Shown: positions 1 to 11,305, numbered from the stretch's first letter. The stretch is 64,000 nt of DNA from Dipteris shenzhenensis (GCA_047967505.1 CM106540.1), one strand, 5' to 3'. Notes: a model not told the origin generated them from the sequence alone. Made by a program: numbers and translations.

Positions 1-205
1 GTTGAGAGGCTAATTGAAACCCTAATTTGCAAGATTGAGGAAAAAACCTAAAGTCTAATTGAAAACCCTAATGGCTAATAGCTTCTAGCTAATGATAGAA
101 ACCCTAATGCTTGTAGAGTAGAGCATAGGCACTTAGAGAAATCTAAACCCTAAAAGAGAATAGAAATGCTAAGAGCTTAAGGAGGATGAAATGGCTCTAA
201 TACCA
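1..205 (-). mobile_element. Copia-type internal leader next to the LTR
   Basis: This AT-rich stretch holds several AAACCCTAA words and no credible ORF. Bases 193-205 (GGCTCTAATACCA) are the reverse complement of an initiator tRNA-Met primer binding site with one change (TGGTATTAGAGC on the minus strand). They directly abut an LTR that starts at 206. Read on the minus strand the order is LTR, primer site, leader, so the body of the element would lie to the left of the window. The telomere-like words are not in tandem and I do not read them as telomeric. Confidence 0.6.
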
Positions 206-835
206 TGTTGGATGTTTAGGGTTAGGGTTTCCTAACTTGACCTAATCAAGACTTAATTAACACACTGATTAGAGAGAGAGAGTGCTAGAGAGAGAAGGAG
301 AGTAGACACAAGCTTGAAATAAAACTACATGATTAATTATTGAGCCAAGAGATTACAAGTGTTGAGGTAGCAAGCTCAAGGCTATGGATATGGCTATGGA
401 AAGAGAGCTATGGAGATGATATTGGGAGTAGCTAGTATGGAAAATGAAGGTTTATCTCATATATATAGATTGGGATGGATGCTAGGTGTGCATATATGCT
501 TGAAGAGAGTGAGGTGTACTTGCTAAAATGAGGATAGGCGAATTGTGAAATTTTCCTTCTTCTCTTTGCTGGTGATACATGTGCATAATGCATGTGTGCA
601 AGGTGTCAAGTGCATGTGAGGTATAAAGTGGAGCCTTACATGAAGGACACTTGTCATTATGAGAGTATTTACATGTAGTAAAGTAAAACCCATTGGGATA
701 AAACCTTTACCTAATTATTAGAGGTAGTGCATATGGTAGTCCAAAGTGGAACTTGGGTGCTGAGGAACTATGTGCAAAGTAATATGGCCACACACCACCT
801 TTTCAGCTAAGGTGTTGGGTTTGATATTTCTAACA
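206..835 (-). mobile_element. LTR of a Copia-type element, about 630 bp
   Basis: The block starts TGTTGGATG and ends TTTCTAACA on the plus strand, giving the TG...CA ends of an LTR. On its left is the primer binding site (193-205). On its right is a C-run followed by CTCAAACAC, which on the minus strand is a polypurine tract (GAGGGGGGG) just before TGTTAG. The LTR is therefore flanked by internal sequence on both sides, which is not what a simple single insertion gives. Orientation is minus. The interior has GA-rich microsatellite-like runs near 271-300 and no ORF. Confidence 0.6.
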
Positions 836-1340
836 CCCCCCCTCAAACACAACTCCCCCGCAAACACAACTCCTTTAACCTTTTCAGCCCCAGGTACAAG
901 ATAGTCTTCTACCAGATGGCGGTCTCCTATCTAGTAATTCCTCTACTTCTATGGTGCTCTTCTATGTATATTTCTAACATCCCCCCTCAAACACAACTCC
1001 TTTAACCTTTTTAGCCCTAGGTACAAGCATCTAAAAGCATGAAATACACAGGTTGTGCCTCTAAATTCATATTCTCGAGTGCAGAGGAATATCGTGAACT
1101 ATTGTTGTAGCTTGAGGCTTCTCTGAGTCCTACGAGCTATTGTTGTAGCTTCACACTTCTCTAACTCCTGCTTGTGAGCATTAGAAGGTGGTATTCTATA
1201 CCTTGTTTTAGGGTTTAGGCTAGGCAAATGGCTAGGCTCCTCTTATCTCTTTCTTATTAGCTTAGACCGTATTGGCCATGAGTACCCCATCGCGCAAGGT
1301 GGCTGCCAAAGCTTCATAGGAGACGTAACCAAAATTAAAG
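836..1340 (-). mobile_element. Copia-type 3' internal remnant with a duplicated LTR/PPT junction
   Basis: The junction at 826-900 (TTTCTAACA, C-run, CTCAAACACAACTC, then CCTTTAACCTTTT) recurs at 968-1026 with a few changes. The second copy lacks the LTR behind it. The sequence between and after the copies holds no readable ORF, and two related GCTATTGTTGTAGCTT segments occur at about 1098-1153. I read it as decayed 3' internal sequence of one or two nested Copia elements. Confidence 0.4.
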
Positions 1341-1496
1341 GGCAAAACAATACAAAATCCCCCCAAAGTACCAACAAGGCACGGGAGAAACTAATGTGTA
1401 GCTTATCATTAAAATGTATGATGTAGATTTGAAATGTGGAGATCCCAGGACTTCTCTAGTAATTTGCAATTTCATGTCTAACTACTTGCAACGGTC

Positions 1497-1957
<461 letters not shown>

Positions 1958-2365
1958 TGCATACACACAATGAATTTAAACATAGGAATAGAGAGAGCAA
2001 TGACTTTCTATTTCTCACTCTACCTTTTCCTCATGGTCTATATCATCCATACAAATAGACACCCAAGTTCTGTAGAGGTTGTGTTATAGCAAAGTAAATA
2101 TAACTGCATGAACTTTTAGCTTGAAAGCTATAAATATATAGAGAGGCAAGTCGCATTACTGATATACATATTTTGAAAAACTATATTTAGTAGGTACGAT
2201 TTTCCATGTGCTAACTACCACGATGGCACCCCTTGACCTTGCTATAACCATTAGTATTTGATTAGGAATGCACAACTAGCACTTTTCATTACGTGAGAGG
2301 TAAAATAGTAGTGAAATTTCTATGATATGTACACACTATAATCTTGTTTCTTTTCTTCTCCCAGG

Positions 2366-3423
2366 ATGATTCATGAACCAAGGATTTTGTCTCCTAGCCA
2401 TGCTAGACATAGTAGAGTCTGTGATGCTACATGGAGGGCTAGACGTGCAATAGGCCAAAGTAGAGCTAGACGTTCTTTGCCAACAACTTTGTATGAGGTA
2501 CTTGATACTGTAGAACAGCTACAAAACAATAATGTGGCAACTCCTATCCTCATAGACCTAAATGATGGAGATATTGTTATACCCATAGCATGCTTGCAAG
2601 ATATTGAGAGTGAGGTACTTGTGTTGCATTAGTGTACCATTTTACAAGACGGAGAACATTCAAAAATTGAAAGAGACTGTTTGTCATGTGGATATGATTA
2701 TCCATATAATCCTAGCATAAAACATATCTCTTTGCTTCCAATTTTCAATGGAAAATGCCTATTTCACAGTTTAGGTGATTTGGAATATGTATGTTCTATT
2801 TGTGGTGCTGTAGCATGGAAGGCAAAAGGAAAATCTATTCGTACCTTTAGGGGAAATCAAGATCTTCTGCTACTGCGAGGTATTTTTGTGAATGAAGCAC
2901 CTGCATATGTGCTAGGTAATATTTTGTATTTTATTTGTAACTCTTATATTTACTTTTAAAGTAGATTATATTTTAAAATATTCCTGCTTTTAGATCCTCC
3001 TGTGTGGAGGTGGTATGTTTCTGCTGATGAGGTGGTTGACATCATTGAAGATTTTGAGATTCTCACGTAGTACAATATTGTGAAGTACTATTAAGTTTTG
3101 AACTATATTTTCCTACCTAAATAATAATATTGTTTTTCACGAACCATTACTACCCTTCACATCTTCTAATGGCTCTTTATGAGACATCCTATTATGGAGG
3201 GCTCATTGGTTACTATTACATTGCTCTCGATCATAACCACACTTCTGGTCGAGCCCATGTGACAGTGAGACAAATAGGTCGTGACAGAACATTAAATGTG
3301 GATTTCTCATGCGGTTTTCTGTATGATGCTTGGATGCTGCAGATATATAGTACGGAGGGCCCCTCATCGCATTGGGAAGAGCATGCGTTGGATTGGACCT
3401 TGGGTAGTCAGGGTCATCTATAG
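2366..3423 (+). CDS. Unrecognised gene or element ORF, possibly spliced and broken
   Basis: Coding-like pieces follow one another here: 2366-2629 (ending with a TAG), 2681-2915, 2994-3067 and 3130-3420. The second piece has a Cys-x2-Cys pair (YVCSICGAVAW). Between 2915 and 2994 there is a good 78-base intron: CTAG|GTAATATT at the donor and TTCCTGCTTTTAG at the acceptor. Joining there keeps the frame and reads on as DPPVWRWYVSADEVVD until a TAG at 3068. The last piece is rich in Tyr and His and ends in a normal stop. I do not recognise the family; a Helitron-like zinc motif crossed my mind but the match is weak. In-frame stops mean it is either a pseudogene or has further introns. Confidence 0.35.
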
Positions 3424-3600
3424 TCTATCGTCGCCTTCATTTTAGGCTCTAGACTTTCTTGATTTGTAGTTGGGTAGCATCTTTTTGTTTTGGTGTATAT
3501 TTGATTTGTTTTATGGGACTCTCTATTTAAGATGTTTAGTTTGATTGTGCTTTGACTTTGCCTCTATATATACATACATACATACATATATGTTTTCAGA

Positions 3601-3870
3601 TTGTCAAATACATGCTCTTCAATATATCTCACTCTACCTATCCCTTTCTATCTCCCTTTCCTATGTCATATGTGTATTACCTAAGTATGTAGAGCACAAT
3701 TGTCAAATACATGCTCTTCAATATATCTCACTCTACCTATCCCTTTCTATCTCCCTTTCCCCCTCTATCTCTCTCTCTCTTTATCTTTCTCTCTCTATAT
3801 CTCTCTCTTTCCCTCTTTATCTCTCTCTACCTATCCCTTTTTATCTCTATCTATAACCTAGACCTAGTTG
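3601..3870. repeat. 60-base direct duplication and TC-rich tract
   Basis: The segment starting TTGTCAAATACATGCTCTTC at 3601-3661 is repeated at 3700-3760 with hardly a change. The two copies are about 40 bases apart and run into an imperfect (TC)n/(TCTTTA) tract up to about 3850. This is slippage-type repetition and no gene is implied. Confidence 0.85.
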
Positions 3871-3959
3871 TTTATCTCTGTCTTCAAGGTGCTTCATTCT
3901 TCAAGGTGTACCTTTAATCACTATATATCAAGGTGTCTTCAAACCGTCTAGATTCCATG

Positions 3960-5780
3960 GGTGGATCTGGGTACTCTTTTATCCTTTCAACTTGAGTTTG
4001 ATGGGGTTTTAGTCTAGCTTCCCATGCTTCATGGCATTCAGTGGCTCAAATACCTTATCTACTAGTATGCTTCCCCTTGATTGGGCACTAGGCACTTTAA
4101 GGGCAAAAACTGGTGGTTCTGCCTCTATTGGAGCAAATTTTGGTTGGCTCGCCTCATCATTAGGCTTGGACATGTTCTCGATCTCCGTTTGAGTAGCCAT
4201 TTCTGATTCTCGTTGTTGTCTAGCCTTTCTTGTAGCCCGTCTGGCTTTCCATGAGCCTCTATGGCATTTATGTCCCTGGCTAGAAGATTATGCCTTTGCA
4301 TCTTCATTGTTCTCAATAGTTTTCTTGGCTTGAGCCCTCGTGATCACATCTAGTGGGACCATTGACTCTTTCCCTGACGGGCTTGGTGATGTGTTAACAC
4401 CAACAGACGTGACTTGTTTGCCTTTTTTGATTCAGATTTGTAGGGTAGTCTGCAAACAAGTGTGTGATCACACACTCGCCACAATAACCTGTACCTGTAG
4501 GTCCTCAGTATTTGGGGCAATCCATGAGGCCATGGTCGCCATTGCACTTGATGCAAATTTTCACCTCAGGTACCTGAGGCTTGAGTTTGGGCTCATCAAA
4601 CAGTCTAACCCTGCTATCGGCAATGAACAGCAAAGGTCGCTTATCCATTGTGTACTGGTCATCGGAGCTAGATGTTTTGGGTTCTTCTATGATCGAAATT
4701 TGAGTTGGACCGCTCGTTCGTCTAAAAGAGGTCTGGTATGGGCTACTAGCCTCTCTAGGATATGGCATTGTTGGCATTAGAGTGGCATCTCCTTGTCTGA
4801 TTAGCACATGACACATGTTGTAAGCCGGATTTCTATGATGCCTAGGCATCGATGACAGTGATGGTCGGCATGGATGTCCTATAGGCCCGTAATAATCTTG
4901 CACGTGGCCTCTACCCATAGTAATTGAATGACATTCCGTAGGTTTGCCAATGTGGCTCATTTCCATACGTATCTTGAGATCTCATTTGCGGTTGACTCCC
5001 TGAAATTCCAGGTAGATTATTCATCTTCTTGAGAATCAAGTCATTAAGAGCCTCAAGATCTACTAGCTGGTCTGTTGGCACATCACTTGGTTTATTTAAG
5101 CTGGTAGACCTAGCATCGGGACCCACCTCAGCGTCCTTATATATTTCCACATTGTCGACTAGATCTACTACTTCAAGGATGCATTGGTCTAATGTGGTGC
5201 ACCTTTTCATGTACACATCCTTTTTGAGGTGTTTATCTACCAACCCCTCTAAAAATATGGACATTAACCTCTCCTGGGTTGGTCATTTAGTGTCTAGGCA
5301 TCTAGCAACATACTGCTTCAATCGGTTTAAACTCGTTTGTAAACTCCGTGTACAAGGCATCTATATTGATGAAGCGTATTTGATCCAAGGTTTGGAACCA
5401 TGAAAGGGTGCTACCTTCCAAAGTTAAATCAAATCCTTCAATCTGCGTGTGTAAATCTGCTATGTTTCTACCCTAAGCATTTGCTTGAATTCCATCATGT
5501 GGCCGTGTGGATCTTCATTCCCACTGGACATCTTTTTGACCCACTTTTTCAATTGAGATGGTCGCACTGGATTTTCATATGAGCATGTGTATCTGTCATC
5601 CACTGGTGGGACATATCCAAGTAGGTGGATCATATGATTTGGGTTATCTAGTCGTGTTGGCCCTAGTTTGGTCGGATGACCACAATTTTCCACGAGGTTT
5701 TCACATCTTGGTTTTGCATTTAGGTTATGGGCATCTATTGCGTGATTTTCTGGCATCTGTGCCCTCATATTCTCTTCGAT
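3960..5780 (-). pseudogene. Gypsy-type retrotransposon gag polyprotein, decayed
   Basis: Minus-strand open pieces 5264-4911, 4966-4505, 4316-4125 and 4200-4009 overlap or adjoin in different frames. The first has the gag core pattern FLEGLVDKHLKKDVYMK...TTLDQCILE seen in plant Ty3/Gypsy capsids. The second ends in a CCHC-like zinc knuckle (CIKCNGDHGLMDC). The last pieces are the Glu/Lys-rich linker toward a protease that is not preserved. Gag packages element RNA in cytoplasmic particles. Frameshifts between the pieces show it is dead. Upstream (5280-5780) more gag-like residues are visible but broken. No LTR or primer site could be assigned to it. Confidence 0.65.
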
Positions 5781-5823
5781 TAGGCCTCTGTCAGAGTGTA
5801 AAGGAATCTCGTGAACTATTGTC

Positions 5824-5883
5824 AACATATATATATATATACATATACATATATATATACATATATACATACATACATACATA
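5824..5883. repeat. (TATA/TACA)n microsatellite
   Basis: About 60 bases of TA and CATA repeats separate the minus-strand gag remnant on the left from the plus-strand LTR element on the right. Confidence 0.9.
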
Positions 5884-5885
5884 TA

Positions 5886-6196
5886 GACGTGCCGACCCAC
5901 GTAAAGGCCGCCAACCAGGAAGGAAATGTGGGCTGATCAGGACGTTGCGCGGTGGAAGTTCCTGGGGGTCTTGGTGACCCGTGTGATTCTGTGGACCGAA
6001 GAACGTGAAGCCTAAGGGCTTGCCCAATGGGGCGTGGTGCAGTGGGATAAACGGCAGACATGTTTGGCTAAGCTGCGCATAAAGGGGATTGTGGTATCAG
6101 AACAGAGACGTTAAGGGAGGTTGGGACTCAAAAACGGGTCCGACACAAGGGTGCCACGACTTGAGACTAAGTCCGACACTACCGGGCCCTTACACT
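5886..6196 (+). mobile_element. 3' part of an LTR and leader of a plus-strand LTR element
   Basis: This GC-richer block (unlike its AT-rich surroundings) ends CGGGCCCTTACA followed by C and a perfect initiator tRNA-Met primer site at 6197. The TACA end fits an LTR terminus. A second, imperfect primer-like site lies at 6092. The left LTR end is not visible, because the microsatellite at 5824-5883 cuts in before a TG start could be found. Confidence 0.5.
6092..6103 (+). other. Imperfect tRNA-Met primer-like site
   Basis: TGGTATCAGAAC matches the initiator tRNA-Met primer binding site at 11 of 12 bases. It lies 105 bases upstream of a perfect site. It may be a relic of a tandem leader. Confidence 0.45.
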
Positions 6197-6208
6197 TGGT
6201 ATCAGAGC
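6197..6208 (+). other. Primer binding site, initiator tRNA-Met
   Basis: TGGTATCAGAGC is a perfect match to the canonical plant retrotransposon primer site complementary to initiator tRNA-Met. It sits right after an LTR-like TACA end and 48 bases before the ATG of the gag-like ORF, so it fixes the element's plus orientation. Confidence 0.8.
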
Positions 6209-6255
6209 AAACCTCAAGGTATCGCGAGCCTTCGAGGTGGATCCTATATCGAGCT

Positions 6256-7278
6256 ATGGCATCACGTGACGGGCAAAGTCAATCTTACGCACAAGGGAAG
6301 GACGCAATACTACGGGCGATGAGGAGTGGGAAGTCGGAGATGGAAGCCGCAGTGGACGTGATGAGGGCAGTTCCAAAGTGGGTGAACGTCTTCCTGAGCA
6401 AGGATATGGGGTACTTGGAACAGCTAGTGTCGAGGTATGACATAGAGGGTGAGACGGCCAGGTGGCGCCATGAATTCATGGTGGTGTTCAAGTTGGTAAT
6501 GGAACTCTACGTGAAGAAGGAGTTGGAGGATGATGCAGAGGAGTCCAAGAGTGAAATAGAGGATGAAATGGCGAGTGAGTCGGAGAGCGGCTCGGAAAGT
6601 GAAAGTGAAGATAAGGACTCGAAGGAAGAAGAACGGTGCAGGTGGAGTCAGGTATGGTGGCAGGCCAAAGAGACAAAAGGGATGACCAGTGGAGGCAGGG
6701 AAGCGAAACCGTGTCGTGGGAGTGCGAGATGCGCCCCGAGTAAGACGACCGGCAAACAGGTGACTTGGGGTCCAACCGAGGCGATGGACGTCGCAAAAGA
6801 TGCGAGGCCCCAAGCGGGTAGCACGGAGTGTGCGAAGCCTCGAGGGAACGGCGCGGGAGCCATGAGATGCATAGGAAACGGCACGGAAGGCACGAGGTGT
6901 GGAGGTAGTGACCCGAGAGGCGTGTTGGTGAAGATAGGTGATGCAAAACCCCGAGACGCTATAGGCATGGTGAAGACCCGAGGCACAAGAAGCGCGATGA
7001 TGGAGACCAGAGGCACGAAAGGCACGATGACGGAGACAAGAGGTGCGAGAGGTGCGGGAGGCACAAAAGAAAAGAGCAATGTCGTACCAAAGTCAAATCA
7101 AATAAACGCTCGAGGTGAGGAGGTTGGGATGAGGAGTGCGGAAGGTGCAGGCCCAAGACCAAGTGACGTGGTAGGCCCGAAGGGAAGTCGAAAAAACGCA
7201 CAAGGCATGCAGGTGACCAAGGAAGACGCGGTAGGCGCGGGAGTGAAACGGGTAAGTGCTCAAGGCACAAACGGTTGA
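6256..7278 (+). CDS. Gag-like ORF of an LTR element with a repetitive basic C-terminal half
   Basis: I chose the ATG at 6256 (MASRDGQSQSYAQGKD), the first after the primer site; the frame is open further upstream but that part covers the primer site. The first 95 codons look globular and mostly helical. An acidic Glu/Ser run follows at about residues 98-130. From there to the TGA at 7276 the protein is low-complexity, with recurring TRGTK, TRGAR and GNGTEGTR words rich in Gly, Arg, Thr and Lys. No protease, RT or zinc knuckle is seen, so I read it as the gag-like protein of a non-autonomous element. Assignment rests on position after LTR and primer site, not on a recognised domain. High GC sets it apart from its neighbours. 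Confidence 0.5.
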   Translation: MASRDGQSQSYAQGKDAILRAMRSGKSEMEAAVDVMRAVPKWVNVFLSKDMGYLEQLVSRYDIEGETARWRHEFMVVFKLVMELYVKKELEDDAEESKSEIEDEMASESESGSESESEDKDSKEEERCRWSQVWWQAKETKGMTSGGREAKPCRGSARCAPSKTTGKQVTWGPTEAMDVAKDARPQAGSTECAKPRGNGAGAMRCIGNGTEGTRCGGSDPRGVLVKIGDAKPRDAIGMVKTRGTRSAMMETRGTKGTMTETRGARGAGGTKEKSNVVPKSNQINARGEEVGMRSAEGAGPRPSDVVGPKGSRKNAQGMQVTKEDAVGAGVKRVSAQGTNG

Positions 7279-7293
7279 AAGGGAGCAGAGGCG

Positions 7294-8607
7294 ATGAGAA
7301 ACGGCGAACAGGTTCAAGAGAGAGGCATGGAAGGTGTAGTGGAGTGGCAAGTGGAGATTTGGGATGAAGAAGAGGAACGGCACTGGGGCAAGGTAAAAAG
7401 AGTAATTAGAAGCCCGTGGCAACGCAGAGGCGTGTGCAGAAAAGATGCCGAGGTAGAAAGGGAAAATGGTGAGGCGGTGGAGCATGAGGTGAAGGCAAGA
7501 GATGGAAAGGGAAAATGATGGAGAACAAGTGTAGGTCTAGATAGACGTAGAGGCGTGACACGAAGTGAGGCCTTAGGGCAGAGGAGAAGGCGTGAGGAAG
7601 AAGAAGAAAAGAAGAAGGTGGTGATGGCCAAGGGGATGAAAGGACGTGTGATGAGGCCAAGGCATGAAGAGAAAACGGCGCAAGGTGAAGGGGAAATGGC
7701 AGAAGGAGAAAAGGAAATGGCGGATGGAAGAGAGGGCAAGGCAAGGCAAGGTAGAACGGCGGGAAGGACGAAGGGATGGATGAAACGGCCAAGGTTTCAA
7801 GGAGAAACGGCGGATGAAGAAGAGGCCAAGGTGAGGCAAAGAAGTGGAAGCTGGTTGCATAAGTGCAGGGTGAGATGTAGGCCAAGCGAGCAGGATGAGG
7901 TCAAGAAGGACCAAGATGAAGAGACCGAGAGGAGAACGGGTCTAGGTTGTGGAGCGCAAAGAAGATGCAGGGCAAAAGGTCCAAGGTTGAGTGAGGTGCA
8001 GTGTTCAAGAGAAGAACGTGATGAGAAGAAGCCGCAGCGAGGTGGAAGGACTTGTGCAAAATGGGTGAGGATGAGAAGAAGAGGGTCAGGAAGAGAAGTG
8101 GTGCAAAGGGTGAAGAAAACGTTGAAGCACACAAGTCCAGTTCTCCCAAAACATAAAATTCTTTCTTGGGTTATGCATAAATATTCAAAGTTGGCGTGGC
8201 AAGACGCATGGAAAGAATGGAAGCAGTGCGTTAACATCATGATCCGATTGGAAGAGTCAAAGACGAGTCTAAGCATGGGCTCGGAATCTTTCCCTCCTTG
8301 TTACTTGGGCTTATTGCCTAAGCCAATGGAGATGACACGTGCTGAAAGAAAGATCAAGCCGTTGGGGCACGTTTTACTATGGGCAGGTTGGAAGTTATGG
8401 CCGGGTGAGCAAGTTGGTTCACTTGGGCAGGTGGCAAGTGGTCGGTTGATGCTGTGTGTGGGGTGGAAAGATTGGCCCGGCATAGCATCGTCTCATGAAA
8501 TCATGTTGGAAGCGGGTGGAAATTTTGGCCAGGTGATGCTTGCCTTATTCATCTCGTACGTGGGCTTCCAAGGCAAATCCGGCCAAGGGGGCCTCTTCCC
8601 AATTTGA
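7294..8607 (+). pseudogene. Continuation of the gag-like low-complexity region, frame-shifted
   Basis: After the stop at 7278, frames 7294-7518 and 7555-8607 continue the same composition: long Lys/Glu/Arg stretches with recurring words such as GEGEMAEGE and KETAD. They are probably parts of one earlier ORF now split by indels. From about 8150 the composition changes: residues become less charged and GWKLWPG-type words begin. No enzyme motif is visible anywhere. The opposite strand also reads open over most of it, which comes from the purine bias and not from genes. Confidence 0.35.
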
Positions 8608-8694
8608 TGTTGCTTGCGGGTTGGAAACATTGGCCCGGAGAAATGTCACGTCCCGATGTTACCATGTTGGCGGGTTGGAAATTTTGGCTGGGGA
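8381..8694 (+). repeat. Degenerate tandem repeat encoding GWKxWPG words
   Basis: The unit GCGGGTTGGAAATTTTGGCC recurs at about 8381, 8461, 8512, 8615 and 8671, with weaker copies between. Spacing is about 51-80 bases. Translated, it gives AGWKLWPGE, VGWKDWPGI, AGWKHWPGE and AGWKFWLGN, spread over two frames because of an indel at about 8600. It forms the tail of the LTR element's internal region. Confidence 0.7.
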
Positions 8695-8741
8695 ATTTAT
8701 GCAAACAGCTAATTTTTCATTTTTTGAAACAATGTGTATGC

Positions 8742-8960
8742 GGTGACCTCTCTAAAACGTCAAAGCTTGAGGCACCGTTTTCTTTGTAATATATGTTGTA
8801 AAAATACATCATTATTTACGTTGTTCGCCCCCCGTTATGAGGAGAAGGCAAATTTTGATGCCCATGTAAGAGTCCAAACTAGCGCGTGTGTGGCCACTCA
8901 TTCGAGACCCTGTGGCAATGGCAGAGGCTTGAGGCCTCCCGTTCTTTTGGAGGAATGATC
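8742..8960. other. Sequence between the LTR element and the LINE
   Basis: No credible gene is seen. It may be the last internal part of the LTR element or the start of its 3' LTR, and includes the GAGGCTTGAGGCCTCC palindrome-like stretch at about 8925. The LINE's 5' end is not sharply defined and could reach back into this block. Confidence 0.3.
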
Positions 8961-8979
8961 ATCTCTTGTATATATCTTC

Positions 8980-9738
8980 ATGCGTGCTTCTCTTAAATGT
9001 TTTTCCTATAATATACAGGGCCTTTGTAACCAGAATAAATGGAGGCTTCTATGGCATTATATAAATACAACTCACCCAGATGTTGTGTGTTTACAAGAGC
9101 ATAATCAGCATTTTTTTGCTGGCCAGCATGGGTTTTTTTCTGGATATGATATATTTTATTCAGGATCTGAACAATTTTCAGGGCTGTGCATTCTAGCCAG
9201 ACATGAACTGCAACCTTGGATAGCATATAATGATCTTAGTGGACGATGGATGATCATCCAATGTATGGTTAATGGAGAGATTTTTGAAATAGGATCTTTG
9301 TATGCCTCTCAGAATTCAGCTTCTAGAGCTCAAATGTGGAACTCCATCAAGCAATATCCTTGGTCTTGAAATGCTTTACTTTGTGGTGATTTCAACAACT
9401 CTCCTCATTGGACGGACAATACCACACATAAATCTCATATGCTGCCCTCTGAAATTCAGCAATGGGAACATATGACATCATCTCTTCAATTTGCAGATTT
9501 ATGGACAGCAACTCACCCATCAGTTATGGGATTCACATATCATCATAATGCTTTTACAGAATATTGGGCCAGGCTTGATAGATATTATCTCATTCATGCT
9601 CAACAATATGATAGATATACATGTCAAATGTGGACTGATTATTCACAACAATTATCTGATCATACTCCGCTTTGGCTAGCCCTTTCTTTTGGTATGCCTC
9701 TGGATGATTTGCAACTCTCCTCAGTCAGGTATTTATAG
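8980..9738 (+). pseudogene. LINE ORF2, AP-type endonuclease domain
   Basis: The ORF starts at 8980 with an exonuclease-endonuclease-phosphatase pattern: FSYNIQGL (catalytic Asn), PDVVCLQEH (catalytic Glu), GSLYASQN, then CGDFNNSPH (Asp and Asn) and RLDRYYL. The histidine box is DHTPLWL. All of the catalytic motifs I can name are intact. A TGA at 9367 interrupts the frame just before the CGDFN motif, and a TAG at 9736 ends the domain; the frame is otherwise the same from 8980 to 10488. TGA for CGA and TAG for CAG would each be a single C-to-T change. Confidence 0.88.
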
Positions 9739-9777
9739 GTCAATCAAATATATCTCACACATGAAAAATTCCAGCAA

Positions 9778-11297
9778 ATGATCAGACTGGCTTGCAGGCC
9801 ATTGTTATCTCATGCTCAGGAGGATCTGCAATATGCTTGGACCTCTTTCATACATCGTATTCAAAATTTCATAAAGGAATATGGAAGATGGTACATGGCA
9901 GAAACTAGACAGTATATCCATTGGGCAAAATCAAACAAGCAGTATTTGGTTCAGCTTGGTCATCAAAGATCTCTATCTGCTTCTGAGCAGCATTTATTGT
10001 CCTGTGCTTCCTCTATAATAGATGCCAATGATAAACGCAAGCTGTCCAAATGGCAGATCACGGCTAGAGCTAAACCTATGCTAGATAAGGGCTGTTCCTC
10101 AAAATCTTTTTTTCGGAACTTACATGCAAATAGACAAAGCCAATCTATCATGAGGATCAGGAAACCAGATGGCCTTTGGACTCAGACTCTATCTCAGCTG
10201 GAGAAACAATGTTTGGATCATTTTCAGCTTCTTTTTTCTCAGCCATCTTTCTCTACGCCTCGGGTTGTTGCAGCTCGAAACAGATTTACTGCACTTGTTT
10301 CTCCTATTGTCTCTCTGCAAAAAGCCTCAATGCTGGAAATGTCTTTTACAGATGTGGAATTGGATGAAGCTCTTCGGCGTTTGGGTAAGCATAAATCCCC
10401 TGGCTGGGATGGTTTGACGGTTGAATTCTTTGACGCCTTTTGGCCTGAATTGAAAGGTCCAATTCTCTCCCAATTCTGCAGTTTATAAATGTAGCCTGGC
10501 AACAGCAACATCTTCCCTCAGCTTGGAAGCATGGTCTGGTTAAGCTGGTGCCCAGAAAACCTCTATGTGAGACTATGGATGACTGGAGGCCCATCACTTT
10601 GATGCCGGTCATATACAAACTGATTGCCAAAATGTTGGTACATCGGATAAAGGATATCCTTCATGATGGACTTCATCCCCGGCAATATGGTTTTGTTCCA
10701 AGACGGCATATACATGACAATATCTCTAACACTCTCATTGCAATGGAATATGCAAAATGTACAGATCAAGATGTGTTGGTTATGCAGGTGGATGTGGCGA
10801 AGGCTTTTGATACAGTACAGTGGGATTATGTCTCTCAAATCATGTCAAAACTTGGTTTTGGGCCAAAGTTAGTTAATGTCATATATTGGCTCTACTCGAT
10901 TTCCACTGCACAATGCTTTATAAGGAATCATTTGTCTAAGTCTTGGACTCTTGAACGTTCAGTTCGACAGGGATACCCTCTCAGTGCTTTGCTATATGCC
11001 ATTGCTTCACATCCTTTGCTTCTTTATATGGATCACATGGTTGATACTAGACAGCTAGAGGGGCTTCAGATTTCTGGTTCACGACCCTTCATTGCTCAGG
11101 CCTATGCAGATGATTCATTCTTCATGCCAAAGAATAGCCCTTTGGAGATTCGTCTTTTGATGGATATACCCTATCAGATTTTGGGCTGGCGGCTGGTCTT
11201 AAAATCAACTTTCAAAAATCCAAACTCTTGCCTCTCAAGCATTGTGATTGGCATGCTACCCTGTGGCCAGGCTAGATTATTTATCCGGAAAACATAG
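9778..11297 (+). pseudogene. LINE ORF2, linker and reverse transcriptase domain
   Basis: The linker (9778-10330) leads to the RT start at GKHKSPGWDGLT (about 10383). A one-base deletion in CTGCAGTTTATAAATG near 10483 shifts the frame; the protein then resumes as VPRKPLCETMDDWRPITL. RT palm motifs follow: VDVAKAFDTVQW with the first Asp pair near 10790, RQGYPLSALLYAI, and AYADDS at about 11100, a member of the F/YxDD active site. After GWRLVLKSTF the expected frame is lost again by small indels before 11305. RT activity would be needed for target-primed copying, and this copy cannot make it without repair. Confidence 0.88.
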
Positions 11298-11305
11298 TAA
11301 GACAT

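Noticed and set aside
1-230. Telomere-like AAACCCTAA words
   Set aside because: They are scattered, in mixed spacing, and lie in the leader and LTR of a Copia-type element. No tandem array exists.
6424-7885. Many long minus-strand frames opposite the gag-like ORF
   Set aside because: The purine-rich plus strand leaves few stops on the other strand. Products are Ser/Leu/Pro low-complexity and start and end at random.
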